Of a stretch of DNA of 64,000 nucleotides, positions 49,773 to 58,096 are shown one piece after another. A model generated the notes under the pieces. It made no database searches and was not told the DNA's origin. It saw only the letters and a list, made by a program, of their open reading frames with translations. The stretch is from Treponema sp. UBA4873 (GTDB taxonomy: Bacteria; Spirochaetota; Spirochaetia; Treponematales; Treponemataceae): NCBI GenBank assembly GCA_002399405.1, contig DHDP01000013.1, forward strand, positions 171,329 to 235,328, read 5' to 3'. The position numbers and the translations under genes are program-made. Numbering within the stretch: the first letter of the stretch is position 1; the number at the start of each line of letters is the position of its first letter.

Positions 49773-50606
49773 ATGAAGAACAAGAAAATCGCAGCAGGAA
49801 TACTCGTAATGAGTATTATCGCAGGGACAGCTTTTTCAGCAGGAGTTTCAAAAAAATCCGGGCAGAAAAATGCTCAGAAAATTATTAAACTCGGCGTCGT
49901 CGGCGACAACAACGCGATGTGGCAGCCGGTAATCGACAGCCTTGCAAAGGAAGGAGTGACGCTCCGGCTCGTCACTTTCGCGGATTACACGCTGCCGAAT
50001 CAGGCTCTCGCCGACGGCGACATCGACCTGAACGCGTTCCAGCATTATGCGTTTTTCCGCCACGACATACAGCAGAAAAATCTGGCTCTTTCGGCTGTCG
50101 GAGAAACGATTATAGCTCCGCTCGGGCTGTACTCGAAAAAAATCAAAAAAGTTTCCGAGCTGAAAAACGGAGACACAATCGCCATTCCGAACGACGCGAC
50201 GAACGGCGGACGCGCAATCAAGCTGCTTGAAAGCGCAGGAGTCATAAAAGTTAATCCGGCAGCCGGGTATACTCCGGTCGTCTCGGACATAACGGACAAT
50301 CCGCTCCATATAAAATTCGTCGAAGTCGAAGCGGCGAACACGCCGAGCCTTCTTCCCGATGTGGCGGCGGCAGTGATCAACGGCGGCCACGCGGTTGACA
50401 ACAAACTGTTCCCCGGGAAGGATTCCGTCTATCTGGAAACGGTAAGCAGCGGAAGCGACAATCCGTACATAAACATCATAGCGGCACGCACCGCCGATAA
50501 AGACAATCCGCTGTATAAGCGCGTCGTCGAACTGTTCCGCACGCCGGAAGTCGCAGCCGTAATCGCGGCCGAGTACAAGGGCGCGTATATTCCGACCTGG
50601 AAATAA
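49773..50606 (+). CDS. metQ: MetQ-type methionine-binding protein, copy 2
   Basis: The 277-residue NlpA-family binding protein has a signal peptide (AGILVMSIIAGTAFSAG) without a lipobox Cys, unlike copy 1. Features are KLGVVGDNNAMWQPVIDSLAKEGVTLRLVTFADYTLPNQALADGDIDLNAFQHYAFF and NGDTIAIPNDATNGGRA. It lies directly upstream of an M20 amidohydrolase, so its ligand may be an N-acyl or peptide-bound sulfur amino acid. Absence of the lipid anchor means it would be free in the periplasm. Confidence 0.92.
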   Translation: MKNKKIAAGILVMSIIAGTAFSAGVSKKSGQKNAQKIIKLGVVGDNNAMWQPVIDSLAKEGVTLRLVTFADYTLPNQALADGDIDLNAFQHYAFFRHDIQQKNLALSAVGETIIAPLGLYSKKIKKVSELKNGDTIAIPNDATNGGRAIKLLESAGVIKVNPAAGYTPVVSDITDNPLHIKFVEVEAANTPSLLPDVAAAVINGGHAVDNKLFPGKDSVYLETVSSGSDNPYINIIAARTADKDNPLYKRVVELFRTPEVAAVIAAEYKGAYIPTWK

Positions 50607-50622
50607 TAAGGGGAAAATCATC

Positions 50623-51792
50623 ATGTCACTGGAAGAGTATGTCGTTTCACTCCGCAGGGAATTCCACGAACACCCGGAACTGAGCATGAAGGAATACAAC
50701 ACGGCGGACCGCGTTGAAAAGGAACTGAAATCATTCGGAATATCCGTCGGACGGATCGGAAAGACTGGTGTCACGGGAACTCTCGACGGCGGAAAGAAAA
50801 ATTCACCGGGCGCCGGAACTGTCGTACTGCGCGCAGACATGGACGCGCTTCCCATTCAGGAAAAGACGGAGCTGCCGTTCGCGTCGAAAACAAACGGAGT
50901 GATGCATGCATGCGGACATGACGCGCATACGGCCGCCCTGCTCGGGGCAGCGAAACTGCTCGCCGCTCACCGCGATGAAATCGGCGGGAGGATACTGTTC
51001 CTGTTCCAGCCGGGAGAGGAATTCGGAGAAGGCGCAAAACCGTTCGTCGAAGCGGGACTGCTCGACGGAGCGGACCGCGTATTCGGTATTCACCTGGCAT
51101 CGAACGTTCCCGTCGGAAAAGTGGCGGTGAGCGCAGGAAGCGTGAACGCCTCTGTCGATTATTTTAAAATCACCGTTACCGGCAAACCGGTGCACGTGTC
51201 GGTGCCGCAGTCGGGAGTCGACGCGCTGTATATAGCAGCGCTTATCGTCACGCAGCTTCAGGGAATCGTAAGCCGCCTTTCGGATCCGCTCAAAGCGGTT
51301 CTCATAGGCATCGGAGTGCTCAATGCGGGAGACGCGTACAACATTGTCGCGGGAAAAGCCGTCATGGAAGGAACGCTCCGGTGTCTCGACAGCGGCGTGC
51401 GAAAAAGAACGGTAAGTAAAATACGCGAAATCGCCGGGGCTACAGGCTCGCTGTACGGAGCGGAAGTCGCCGCCGAGTTTAAGGATTTTACGCCCGTGCT
51501 TACGAACGACACACAGGTCGCGGAGGAAGTGAAAGCCGTCGGTGCGCGTCTGTTCGGCGCCGAAAATATTATTCCCCGCGAACCGTCGCTCGGCGGAGAT
51601 AATTTCGCCGAATATATACAGCACATTCCGGGAGCGTACGCGTATGTCGGAAGCAGAAACGAAACCGTGCCGGGAACATGTGAGGAACATCATTCGGATC
51701 ATTTTGAAATAGACGAAAGGTGTCTTACTGTAGCCGCGCGGCTTTACGCGAATTACGCGCTGTACAGTACAGGCAGTCAGCTGACTGTCTGA
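50623..51792 (+). CDS. M20D-family amidohydrolase
   Basis: The 389-residue enzyme keeps the complete M20D set: VLRADMDALPIQEKTELPF, MHACGHDAHTAALLG, FQPGEEFGEGAKPF and late LGGDNFAEY. Its lid has GKPVHVSVPQSGVDAL with the conserved His, in contrast to the gene at 25873. Family members deacylate N-acetyl or N-aroyl amino acids such as N-acetylcysteine. It is the last gene of the metQNINIQ cluster and overlaps the convergent HAD gene by 16 bases. A role in releasing free methionine or cysteine from an imported N-acyl form is inferred. Confidence 0.9.
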   Translation: MSLEEYVVSLRREFHEHPELSMKEYNTADRVEKELKSFGISVGRIGKTGVTGTLDGGKKNSPGAGTVVLRADMDALPIQEKTELPFASKTNGVMHACGHDAHTAALLGAAKLLAAHRDEIGGRILFLFQPGEEFGEGAKPFVEAGLLDGADRVFGIHLASNVPVGKVAVSAGSVNASVDYFKITVTGKPVHVSVPQSGVDALYIAALIVTQLQGIVSRLSDPLKAVLIGIGVLNAGDAYNIVAGKAVMEGTLRCLDSGVRKRTVSKIREIAGATGSLYGAEVAAEFKDFTPVLTNDTQVAEEVKAVGARLFGAENIIPREPSLGGDNFAEYIQHIPGAYAYVGSRNETVPGTCEEHHSDHFEIDERCLTVAARLYANYALYSTGSQLTV

Positions 51793-52631
51793 GAAATACG
51801 GCGGGTGCCGCCTAAAATAAATTTATCGACGGCATGCGCCACGCCGTCTTCGTCGTTGCTGCGCGTCACAAAGGCGGCCGCCCGTTTTACATCTTCGCGC
51901 GCGTTCGCCATCGCGACCCCTACACCGGCAGCCTGAATCATGCTGATGTCGCCTGTGTCGTCTCCGCACGCCATACTGTTCCGCGCATCTATGCCAAGCG
52001 CTTCCGCAAGACGCAGAAGCGCTTTTCCTTTTGTCGCATTCCCGTCGGTTATCTCGATATATGAAGAACGCGAATAAATAATCTGTACGTCCGGCAGCAG
52101 AGAAAGCCGGGCAATCACGTCTTCGGGAACGGCCGATTTAAAATCGACCGCTATGTCTTCTATTTTACCGGCACCGGCCGTGAAAGAAAAAATATCGTCC
52201 ACAGGCCGCCTGCTCTGCTTCATGTATGATTCCAGCGGCGTACCTGCATACGCATTCAGCAGCGCCTCGTAATTTTTCTGCGAGACATACCCCGCGCCGT
52301 CCGTAAACACTTCCATGAGATTTCCTCTGTCTCCGAGTATGTCCACAATCCTGTGCACTGACGATTCCGAAATGTACGATGCGTTCAGTATTTCATTTGT
52401 ATCCGTATTGCGCGTCACCGCGCCGTTTGTGGTAATCATGTAGTGAATTCCCGGAACGCCGCGGACAACGGCGGGAATTCCCCGTTCGGGGCGTCCCGTT
52501 ACCGGCACAATAACCACACCCGCGTCGCAGGCGGCCCGCAGACGCTGCAGCGTAACGGCGGATATCTGCTTATTGCTGTCGAGCAGCGTTCCGTCCAGAT
52601 CAAGACCGAGCAACTTTATCAGTGTCTGCAT
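51777..52631 (-). CDS. HAD-superfamily Cof-type phosphatase
   Basis: The 284-residue Cof/YidA-type HAD hydrolase has the nucleophile motif GLDLDGTLLDSNK, a Thr motif VPVTGRPERG, and the metal-binding ACGDDTGDISMIQAAGVGVAMANA. A C2-type cap lies between motifs. It dephosphorylates small sugar phosphates, FMN or PLP-like compounds; the real substrate is unknown. It follows the ABC ATPase gene by six bases on the minus strand and probably ends that transcript. Confidence 0.92.
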   Translation of the reverse strand: MQTLIKLLGLDLDGTLLDSNKQISAVTLQRLRAACDAGVVIVPVTGRPERGIPAVVRGVPGIHYMITTNGAVTRNTDTNEILNASYISESSVHRIVDILGDRGNLMEVFTDGAGYVSQKNYEALLNAYAGTPLESYMKQSRRPVDDIFSFTAGAGKIEDIAVDFKSAVPEDVIARLSLLPDVQIIYSRSSYIEITDGNATKGKALLRLAEALGIDARNSMACGDDTGDISMIQAAGVGVAMANAREDVKRAAAFVTRSNDEDGVAHAVDKFILGGTRRISQTVS

Positions 52632-52637
52632 AACTCA

Positions 52638-53390
52638 TTATATCGTATATTCCGACTGCGGCAATATGCGTCGGAGAAACTGTTTCGTGCGTTCCTGTTC
52701 CGGATGAGTGAATATTTTCTGCGGTGTTCCTTCCTCCACGATGTATCCGCCGTCCATAAAAACGACGTTGTCCGCAACGTCTTCCGCGAACGACATCTCG
52801 TGCGTCACGACAATCATCGTGCGCCCTTCCTTCGCGACTTTTTTTATCACCTCGAGCGTTTCTCCGACAAGTTCAGGATCGAGCGCCGACGTAGGCTCGT
52901 CGAACAGAATAACGTCGGGATCGAGCGCGACCGCCCGCGCAATGCCGACGCGCTGCTGCTGTCCGCCGGAGAGTCTGCACGGATAATAATCGAGGCGGTC
53001 GGTCAGTCCGACTTTTTCAAGTTCGTGCTCCGCCCGTTCCCGCGCAATATTCCTAGGCATGCCGCGCGCGGCGACAAGCCCCTCCATGACGTTCTCCAGC
53101 GCAGTTTTATTGTTGAACAGATTGTAATTCTGGAACACGAATGCCGTCCGGCGCCGTATTTCAAGGATATCTTTCTTCGAGCATTTTGCAAAATCGACTG
53201 TTTTTTCGCCGATAGTCAGACTTCCTGCGTCGGCCTTCTCAAGAAAATTGATGCAGCGCAGCAGCGTTGTTTTTCCGGATCCGCTCGGTCCGAGAATGAC
53301 GACGACGTCTCCCGTACCGACTTTTATGGACACGTCGTGCAGAACGCGCAGTTTGCCGAACGATTTCTTAATATTTTTCACTTCAATCAT
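52638..53390 (-). CDS. Polar amino-acid ABC transporter ATPase, fourth system
   Basis: The 250-residue ATPase starts best at MIEVKNIKKSFG (53390), overlapping the permease stop; a 21-residue longer frame exists without a site. Walker A GPSGSGKTT, signature LSGGQQQRVGIAR, Walker B VILFDEPTSALDPE. It pairs with two permeases (53383, 54101) and the binding protein at 54958. It lies in the long minus-strand run that begins with nflH. Confidence 0.9.
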   Translation of the reverse strand: MIEVKNIKKSFGKLRVLHDVSIKVGTGDVVVILGPSGSGKTTLLRCINFLEKADAGSLTIGEKTVDFAKCSKKDILEIRRRTAFVFQNYNLFNNKTALENVMEGLVAARGMPRNIARERAEHELEKVGLTDRLDYYPCRLSGGQQQRVGIARAVALDPDVILFDEPTSALDPELVGETLEVIKKVAKEGRTMIVVTHEMSFAEDVADNVVFMDGGYIVEEGTPQKIFTHPEQERTKQFLRRILPQSEYTI

Positions 53391-54120
53391 TTTTATACTC
53401 CGTTGCGGAATCAGTGCATTCCGTATTCCTGAATTTTCCGGTATGTGTTTCAAGACGCCTGAGCAGGAATTCCAGCAGTGCGTTCACCGCCCAGTAAATC
53501 AGTGCCGACGCAATATATCCTTCAAGGAACCGGTACGTCGTCTCCGCGGGAACGATTGCACCGTTCAGAACGTCCATCACTCCTATCGTCATGACAATCG
53601 ACGTGTTCTTGATTGAGCCGACAACGTGATTCGTAAGCGGCGGCAGAATTACGGGGACAACCTGCGGAAGCACAATGCGGCGAAGAATCTGCCGCGTCGT
53701 CAGTCCGACCGAATACCCCGCTTCGAACTGTCCCTTGTCGATCGAAAGCAGCGCACCCCTGATTGTCTCCGACATGAGCACGATGCTCGAAAGCGAAAAC
53801 GTAAACAGCGCAACATAAATGGGGCTCACCTCGCGCACTGTAAGGGAGCTTCCGAAAAACGCCGCAATTTTATTAAACTGTGTTATGTACAGCAGATTGT
53901 AGATAAGCAGCGCAACCACTGACGGAATTCCGCTGTATATGCTCACGAATACCGCAAATATTTTCCTGAGCACCGGTACTTTGAAAACCTGTACGAGCGC
54001 TATAAGCGTTCCGAAAACGAGACCCGCGGAGAGCGGTACGAAAGAAAGGATGAAAGTCGTGGGCAGATACCGGAATCCTGAGTTTAACGAAGCAATCAGA
54101 TCAGGCAGCTGAATGTTCAT
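53383..54120 (-). CDS. Polar amino-acid ABC transporter permease B, fourth system
   Basis: The 245-residue permease starts at the ATG at 54120, six bases after GGAGG; a frame extending to 54225 runs through permease A. Its EAA loop is ALLSIDKGQFEAGYSVGLTTRQILRRIVLPQVVPV. Several hydrophobic segments flank it (LSSIVLMSETIRG, TFILSFVPLSAGLVFGTLIALVQ). With permease A it forms a heterodimeric channel. The reading overlaps permease A's stop by about 20 bases. Confidence 0.9.
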   Translation of the reverse strand: MNIQLPDLIASLNSGFRYLPTTFILSFVPLSAGLVFGTLIALVQVFKVPVLRKIFAVFVSIYSGIPSVVALLIYNLLYITQFNKIAAFFGSSLTVREVSPIYVALFTFSLSSIVLMSETIRGALLSIDKGQFEAGYSVGLTTRQILRRIVLPQVVPVILPPLTNHVVGSIKNTSIVMTIGVMDVLNGAIVPAETTYRFLEGYIASALIYWAVNALLEFLLRRLETHTGKFRNTECTDSATEYKND

Positions 54121-54829
54121 CTGCATCCTCCGCTGCCGGTTCCCGTGAACCGTATGTAAGTTTTTCTTCAAATCCTGAAAATGCCGAACGGAGCAGCAGA
54201 CTGATGACAACGAAAAACACCGCAATCAGTATGTAGCATTCAAGCACGTGGCCTGTCTGCGCGGCGATTGTCTGTGCGCGCCCGAGAACGTCTATGACGC
54301 CCACCATATAGACAAGCGACGTTTCCTGAAACAACCCGACCACGTCGAGGCTTAACCCCGGCAGCGCGATGCGTGCGGCCTGCGGCATGACAATTCTGCG
54401 GAACGTCCGGAACGGAGTAAGTCCGACAGAAAGACCCGCTTCCGTCTGTCCCTGCGGAATAGCGAGAATCGAGCTGCGCAGCAGCTCTGAAAGGAACGCT
54501 CCCTGATTCAGCGCAAACGTAATGTAGACGAAAACAATCTTGGGCCAGCGGCGCGAATCAACGCCGAATAATAATTCCAGCAAAAGCGGTATTCCGTAAT
54601 ACGCGACGAGCATCTGCACGAGCATGGGCGTTCCGCGCATGAAGGAAATAAACACCGTACATATCTGATTCAATACGGGCACTCTGCGTATGCATACAAC
54701 TGCGATCAGCATTCCGAGCAGTATACCGGCAGCGGCCGCTATTCCGACGATGCCGAAAGTAACCGGAAGATATATGAGTAATTTCGGAAAATTATCAGCC
54801 AACCGCTGCCATGAAAAAAAATCAATCAC
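54101..54829 (-). CDS. Polar amino-acid ABC transporter permease A, fourth system
   Basis: The 242-residue permease starts best at GTG (54829), six bases after AGGAGG; an upstream ATG at 54853 has the ribosome site inside it. Visible motifs are SFMRGTPMLVQMLVAYYGIP and the EAA loop SILAIPQGQTEAGLSVGLTPFRTFRRIVMPQA. It follows the binding-protein gene across a gap with two hairpins (54863-54896 and 54927-54950) that may lower expression of the membrane genes relative to the binding protein. Confidence 0.88.
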   Translation of the reverse strand: MIDFFSWQRLADNFPKLLIYLPVTFGIVGIAAAAGILLGMLIAVVCIRRVPVLNQICTVFISFMRGTPMLVQMLVAYYGIPLLLELLFGVDSRRWPKIVFVYITFALNQGAFLSELLRSSILAIPQGQTEAGLSVGLTPFRTFRRIVMPQAARIALPGLSLDVVGLFQETSLVYMVGVIDVLGRAQTIAAQTGHVLECYILIAVFFVVISLLLRSAFSGFEEKLTYGSREPAAEDADEHSAA

Positions 54830-54862
54830 AGCTGCCTCCTGTAAAAAGCTCAAACGAAACGT

Positions 54863-54896
54863 CCGTGACGGACCGTCAGTGTCCGGTCCGTCACGG
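54863..54896. terminator. Strong hairpin between binding-protein and permease genes
   Basis: A 12-bp perfect stem CCGTGACGGACC/GGTCCGTCACGG with a 10-base loop. A T run follows only on the plus strand, where there is no gene; on the minus strand it may slow transcription or protect the upstream mRNA. Confidence 0.55.
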
Positions 54897-54926
54897 CGTT
54901 CTTTTTTAAATACCTGTTTACGGTAT

Positions 54927-54950
54927 CTCTAAAAACTTCAGTTTTTAGAG
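54927..54950. repeat. Dispersed palindromic hairpin, copy 2
   Basis: CTCTAAAAACT-TC-AGTTTTTAGAG followed by GTTCCC, eight bases after the stop codon of the binding-protein gene on the minus strand. It matches the element at 15749-15776. Confidence 0.7.
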
Positions 54951-54957
54951 GTTCCCT

Positions 54958-55782
54958 TTATTCATTCTGCGTGTAATCAGCACCGAGATCCTGAATTGAA
55001 ATCTTGGACAACTCTCCCGACTGCTTCAGCTGTCTCAGCGCACCGTCCACAGCGTCTTTCAGCTCCGTGTTTCCCTTTGCAAATATGTAGTATGTGTAGG
55101 ACGTCGCGATAGGTTCTCCGACTGATTTAAAGCCGACGTTGTACTGTTTGTTGTACCGTTCAACCTCGCGTTTGATCGTGACGAACGCGTCCCACGTTCC
55201 GTTCTGCATTCCCGCAACAACCTGTTCGTTTGACGGACTTGAAAGATAATTAAGTTTTATCGGATTGTCCGCGTGACTCTTGTTGTACTGCTCGAGTACG
55301 TACGATTCATTAGAGCCGATTGTCGCAAGCACCGTTTTTCCTCTGAGATCGTCGATGCCGTTTATCGTGGTGTTCTTGTTAAGAACAGTAACGTAGAGAA
55401 TGAAAGACGTATACGTTTCATCGCTGAAAAGGTAGTTCTTACGGCGTTCGGGATTTGTCTCGTACTGATGGGCACCGATGTCGATTTTTCCCGCGGACAG
55501 AGCAATGAGAATGTCCTTGAAAGTGAACGTTTCGTATTCGAACTTATACTGCGGAAGAAGCCCGTCGATTCTGTCGAGAACGTCCTTCTCGTATCCCTTC
55601 AGATTTCCGTTGTCGTCCAGATAGCAGTACGGTTTAAAGGCGTTTCCCGTCCCGACAATGATTGTCTTCACTTTTCCCGAATCGCCCTTCTTTTTGTCTT
55701 TCGCATACAGCCCTGACAACGAGCAGGCAATGACGAGTACCGCCGCAAGAGCGCGCACTGTCCGATTGCATTTCTTTTTCAT
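54958..55782 (-). CDS. Amino-acid ABC transporter substrate-binding protein, fourth system
   Basis: The 274-residue family-3 binding protein has signal peptide VRALAAVLVIACSLSGLYAK, without a clear lipobox at the predicted cleavage. Features are FKPYCYLDDNGNLKGYEKDVLDRI, HQYETNPERRKNYLFSDETYTSFILYV and GSNESYVLEQY. It is divergent from the binding proteins at 17786 and 28945 in the first lobe. It follows the porin gene and precedes its permeases. Its operon context (nflH, tauBC-like, porin) suggests a sulfur-containing amino or hydroxy acid. Confidence 0.88.
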   Translation of the reverse strand: MKKKCNRTVRALAAVLVIACSLSGLYAKDKKKGDSGKVKTIIVGTGNAFKPYCYLDDNGNLKGYEKDVLDRIDGLLPQYKFEYETFTFKDILIALSAGKIDIGAHQYETNPERRKNYLFSDETYTSFILYVTVLNKNTTINGIDDLRGKTVLATIGSNESYVLEQYNKSHADNPIKLNYLSSPSNEQVVAGMQNGTWDAFVTIKREVERYNKQYNVGFKSVGEPIATSYTYYIFAKGNTELKDAVDGALRQLKQSGELSKISIQDLGADYTQNE

Positions 55783-55830
55783 AACTATTCCTCCTGATAT
55801 GAAAATATATTTTAATCTCTCCCGACTGTA

Positions 55831-56886
55831 TCAGAACGATTTTATTACTCCGAGTCCTATACTGCTTTTCTCCTGATCGTTGTCAGTTGAAATTGAAGCC
55901 CAAATTGAAGCGGAAGCTGTTTTATCAGCACTCAGTTTTAACGCAGGTACAATCGTCGCATATCCGTCAGGTGCGTCGTCGTATACCGGCTGGGTATAGG
56001 TGCCTTCCACGGAAAGCCCGACAACATCGTTTACCTGATATGCAACTGCAGGAATTACCTTCAGAGTGAAATCGTCGTCCGCAGACACATCTGTCCGGTT
56101 GAAATACTGGAAAGAAAGCACGCCGAACGTCCACTTGTCTATTCCCTTATACTGAATCCAGACATCGGAAAGAAGTTCCTGTTCGTCGCCGGTATTGCTT
56201 CTGCCGTCCGCGGTGTCGTACTGCCCTTCAACAGATACAAGCAGATTTTCTACCGCCGTGTATTCGAAATCGGCGGTGAACCGTCCGTACCCCGCGCCGG
56301 AAACACTTGCCGTAAAGGCATCTGCGGTGTATTTGACTCCGCCGAGAAACGTATTACCCTTCGTCTCATACGAGCCGTCCGAATTTTTGCTGTAGTCGAT
56401 AATTCCCGCACCGGTGATGTTAAGTCCGGTAACAGGCGACACCGTCACAGCAGCCCCCGACTTTCCGTCGAGTACCGAAAAACCTTCGAAACCGGAAGAG
56501 CCGATCCATTTGTCGTTGAGTTTTCCTGCCGCAATTGTGATTTTATTACCGAGGAATCCCGCATACGCGTTCGCATAGCTTACTCCGCCGTATCCCCACG
56601 AAGCAGATGCCGAATCGTCCGCTCCGGTGTACTGCAGTCTGAGAAACGCTCCGTACGTGCCGTTGTCGTTTGTCCCGTCGAAGTTCAGGTTTACCCTTCC
56701 CCTCGTATTCGGACTATCCCCGTTGAAATAAATACCCCCGAGCCACTTCTGCGTACTCAGCGCGGGATTTTTTTCAAACGATGAAGCAAGTCCTGCACGG
56801 ACATAGCCGCTCACAGTAAATCCGTCCGCAAATGCGAATGCCGAAACAACAAGCACCGCCCCTGCGGTAATCATACTCTTTTTCAT
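55831..56886 (-). CDS. Outer-membrane beta-barrel porin
   Basis: The 351-residue protein has a signal peptide (AGAVLVVSAFAFADG), a start SGYVRAGLASSFEKN, repeated amphipathic strands through the whole length (for example YGAFLRLQYTGADDSASASWGYG and ASIWASISTDNDQEKSSIGLGVIKSF) and a C-terminal aromatic residue, all typical of outer-membrane barrels in spirochaetes. The ribosome site TAAGGAGG is strong. It sits between two ABC binding-protein genes, implying that it lets their substrate cross the outer membrane. It is not a TonB-dependent receptor because no plug or TonB box is present. Confidence 0.8.
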   Translation of the reverse strand: MKKSMITAGAVLVVSAFAFADGFTVSGYVRAGLASSFEKNPALSTQKWLGGIYFNGDSPNTRGRVNLNFDGTNDNGTYGAFLRLQYTGADDSASASWGYGGVSYANAYAGFLGNKITIAAGKLNDKWIGSSGFEGFSVLDGKSGAAVTVSPVTGLNITGAGIIDYSKNSDGSYETKGNTFLGGVKYTADAFTASVSGAGYGRFTADFEYTAVENLLVSVEGQYDTADGRSNTGDEQELLSDVWIQYKGIDKWTFGVLSFQYFNRTDVSADDDFTLKVIPAVAYQVNDVVGLSVEGTYTQPVYDDAPDGYATIVPALKLSADKTASASIWASISTDNDQEKSSIGLGVIKSF

Positions 56887-56928
56887 ATTTACACCTCCTT
56901 AAATATGAATATTATTAATTACTATTTT

Positions 56929-58035
56929 TCACAGCGCCGTCTGATATTTTTCAGAAAAATCAGGATACGAATTATTATTTATGATAAAATAGTTCCACAT
57001 ATTCCTGTAAAACGTATCGCCGGGAAATTGTTTGATAACTGCCCTGAGCGCATCGGCGTAAACCGAAATGTCGAAAAACTCGTTAAGCGGACGTTGCGAT
57101 TTCACGTAATTCCAGCCGAGCAGCACCGAATAAACGCCGAGCACGCCGTTGTAGTTCGGATCCGGGTTATACGAAGTATTCTGGCTCGTCTCTTTGTCGT
57201 AGATATACCGCTTTACATAATCCTCATCCTGTCCGGAAGACTTAACAACGGCCGCCACGGCGCCTTTTTCATCGGTTAGATAATCCTTATACGCGCGGAT
57301 TTCACCCTTGAGCAGCGCGACGTATGCGTCCCTGTTTTCCACCAGGTTCGTACCGTTCGCCGTATGACGGCAGCAGACATAATCCTTTTTGAGCGTCGTC
57401 TCGGGAAACAAATATACGGCTCCCTGTGCGGTAGCGCTGTCGACGTAGCTGGAACTTACGAACGCCACATCGACAGCTCCTTTTGTAGTCGCGGCGAGCA
57501 GCGATTCGTCTCCGTCAAAAAATTTATACTTCACGTCCTCGTCGATTTTAAATCCGTACTGCGTCTGGAGCACGTTTTTGGAAATCATTTCGGAAGTCGA
57601 AAGCAGCTTTACACCGATCGTTTTATTCTTCCAGTTGTGAATATCGCGCACTTCCTCCGCAACAGTTTTATTCGCCATGACGGCCATTCCTCCCGACAAC
57701 GTGCCGGCGAAGATTGTTACGTCGGATCCCTGTGCGCCGTAACTCAATTCGGGAATAATTTCAGAATAAGTAAGATCAATTTTACCTATACTGAGCGACT
57801 CGAATGCTCCCGAACGGTCGACGTTATTAACGTTGACATTCAGCCCGTACTCGTCGTAGTAGCCTTTGCTCACGGCAATCTCGATAAGCGGATTCAGCAT
57901 CGGATTACTCGTGAATTTACCGACATTCAAACTGAGTTTTTTCTCCGCCGTTTTCTTCGCGCAGCCGGTACATATCATTGTCACCGTAATTCCTGCAGCC
58001 AGAACGGTGAAAATTTTCCCTGAAATTTTCTTCAT
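56929..58035 (-). CDS. TauA/SsuA-like substrate-binding lipoprotein
   Basis: The 368-residue NMT1-type binding protein has lipobox VTMICTGCAKK and lobe features NVGKFTSNPMLNPLIEIAVSKGYYDEYGLNVNV, NWKNKTIGVKLLSTSE and VDVAFVSSSYVDS. It belongs to the nitrate/sulfonate/taurine group. It pairs with the permease at 59073 and ATPase at 59990, with a 2-hydroxyacid dehydrogenase gene between. The ligand is expected to be an organosulfur acid, by context only. The ribosome site is GAGGAGG. Confidence 0.88.
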   Translation of the reverse strand: MKKISGKIFTVLAAGITVTMICTGCAKKTAEKKLSLNVGKFTSNPMLNPLIEIAVSKGYYDEYGLNVNVNNVDRSGAFESLSIGKIDLTYSEIIPELSYGAQGSDVTIFAGTLSGGMAVMANKTVAEEVRDIHNWKNKTIGVKLLSTSEMISKNVLQTQYGFKIDEDVKYKFFDGDESLLAATTKGAVDVAFVSSSYVDSATAQGAVYLFPETTLKKDYVCCRHTANGTNLVENRDAYVALLKGEIRAYKDYLTDEKGAVAAVVKSSGQDEDYVKRYIYDKETSQNTSYNPDPNYNGVLGVYSVLLGWNYVKSQRPLNEFFDISVYADALRAVIKQFPGDTFYRNMWNYFIINNNSYPDFSEKYQTAL

Positions 58036-58096
58036 AGTTCCTCCTCGTGTGTTTCACACAAAATATTTACAGCAATCACTCCCCTCAAATTCGTTT

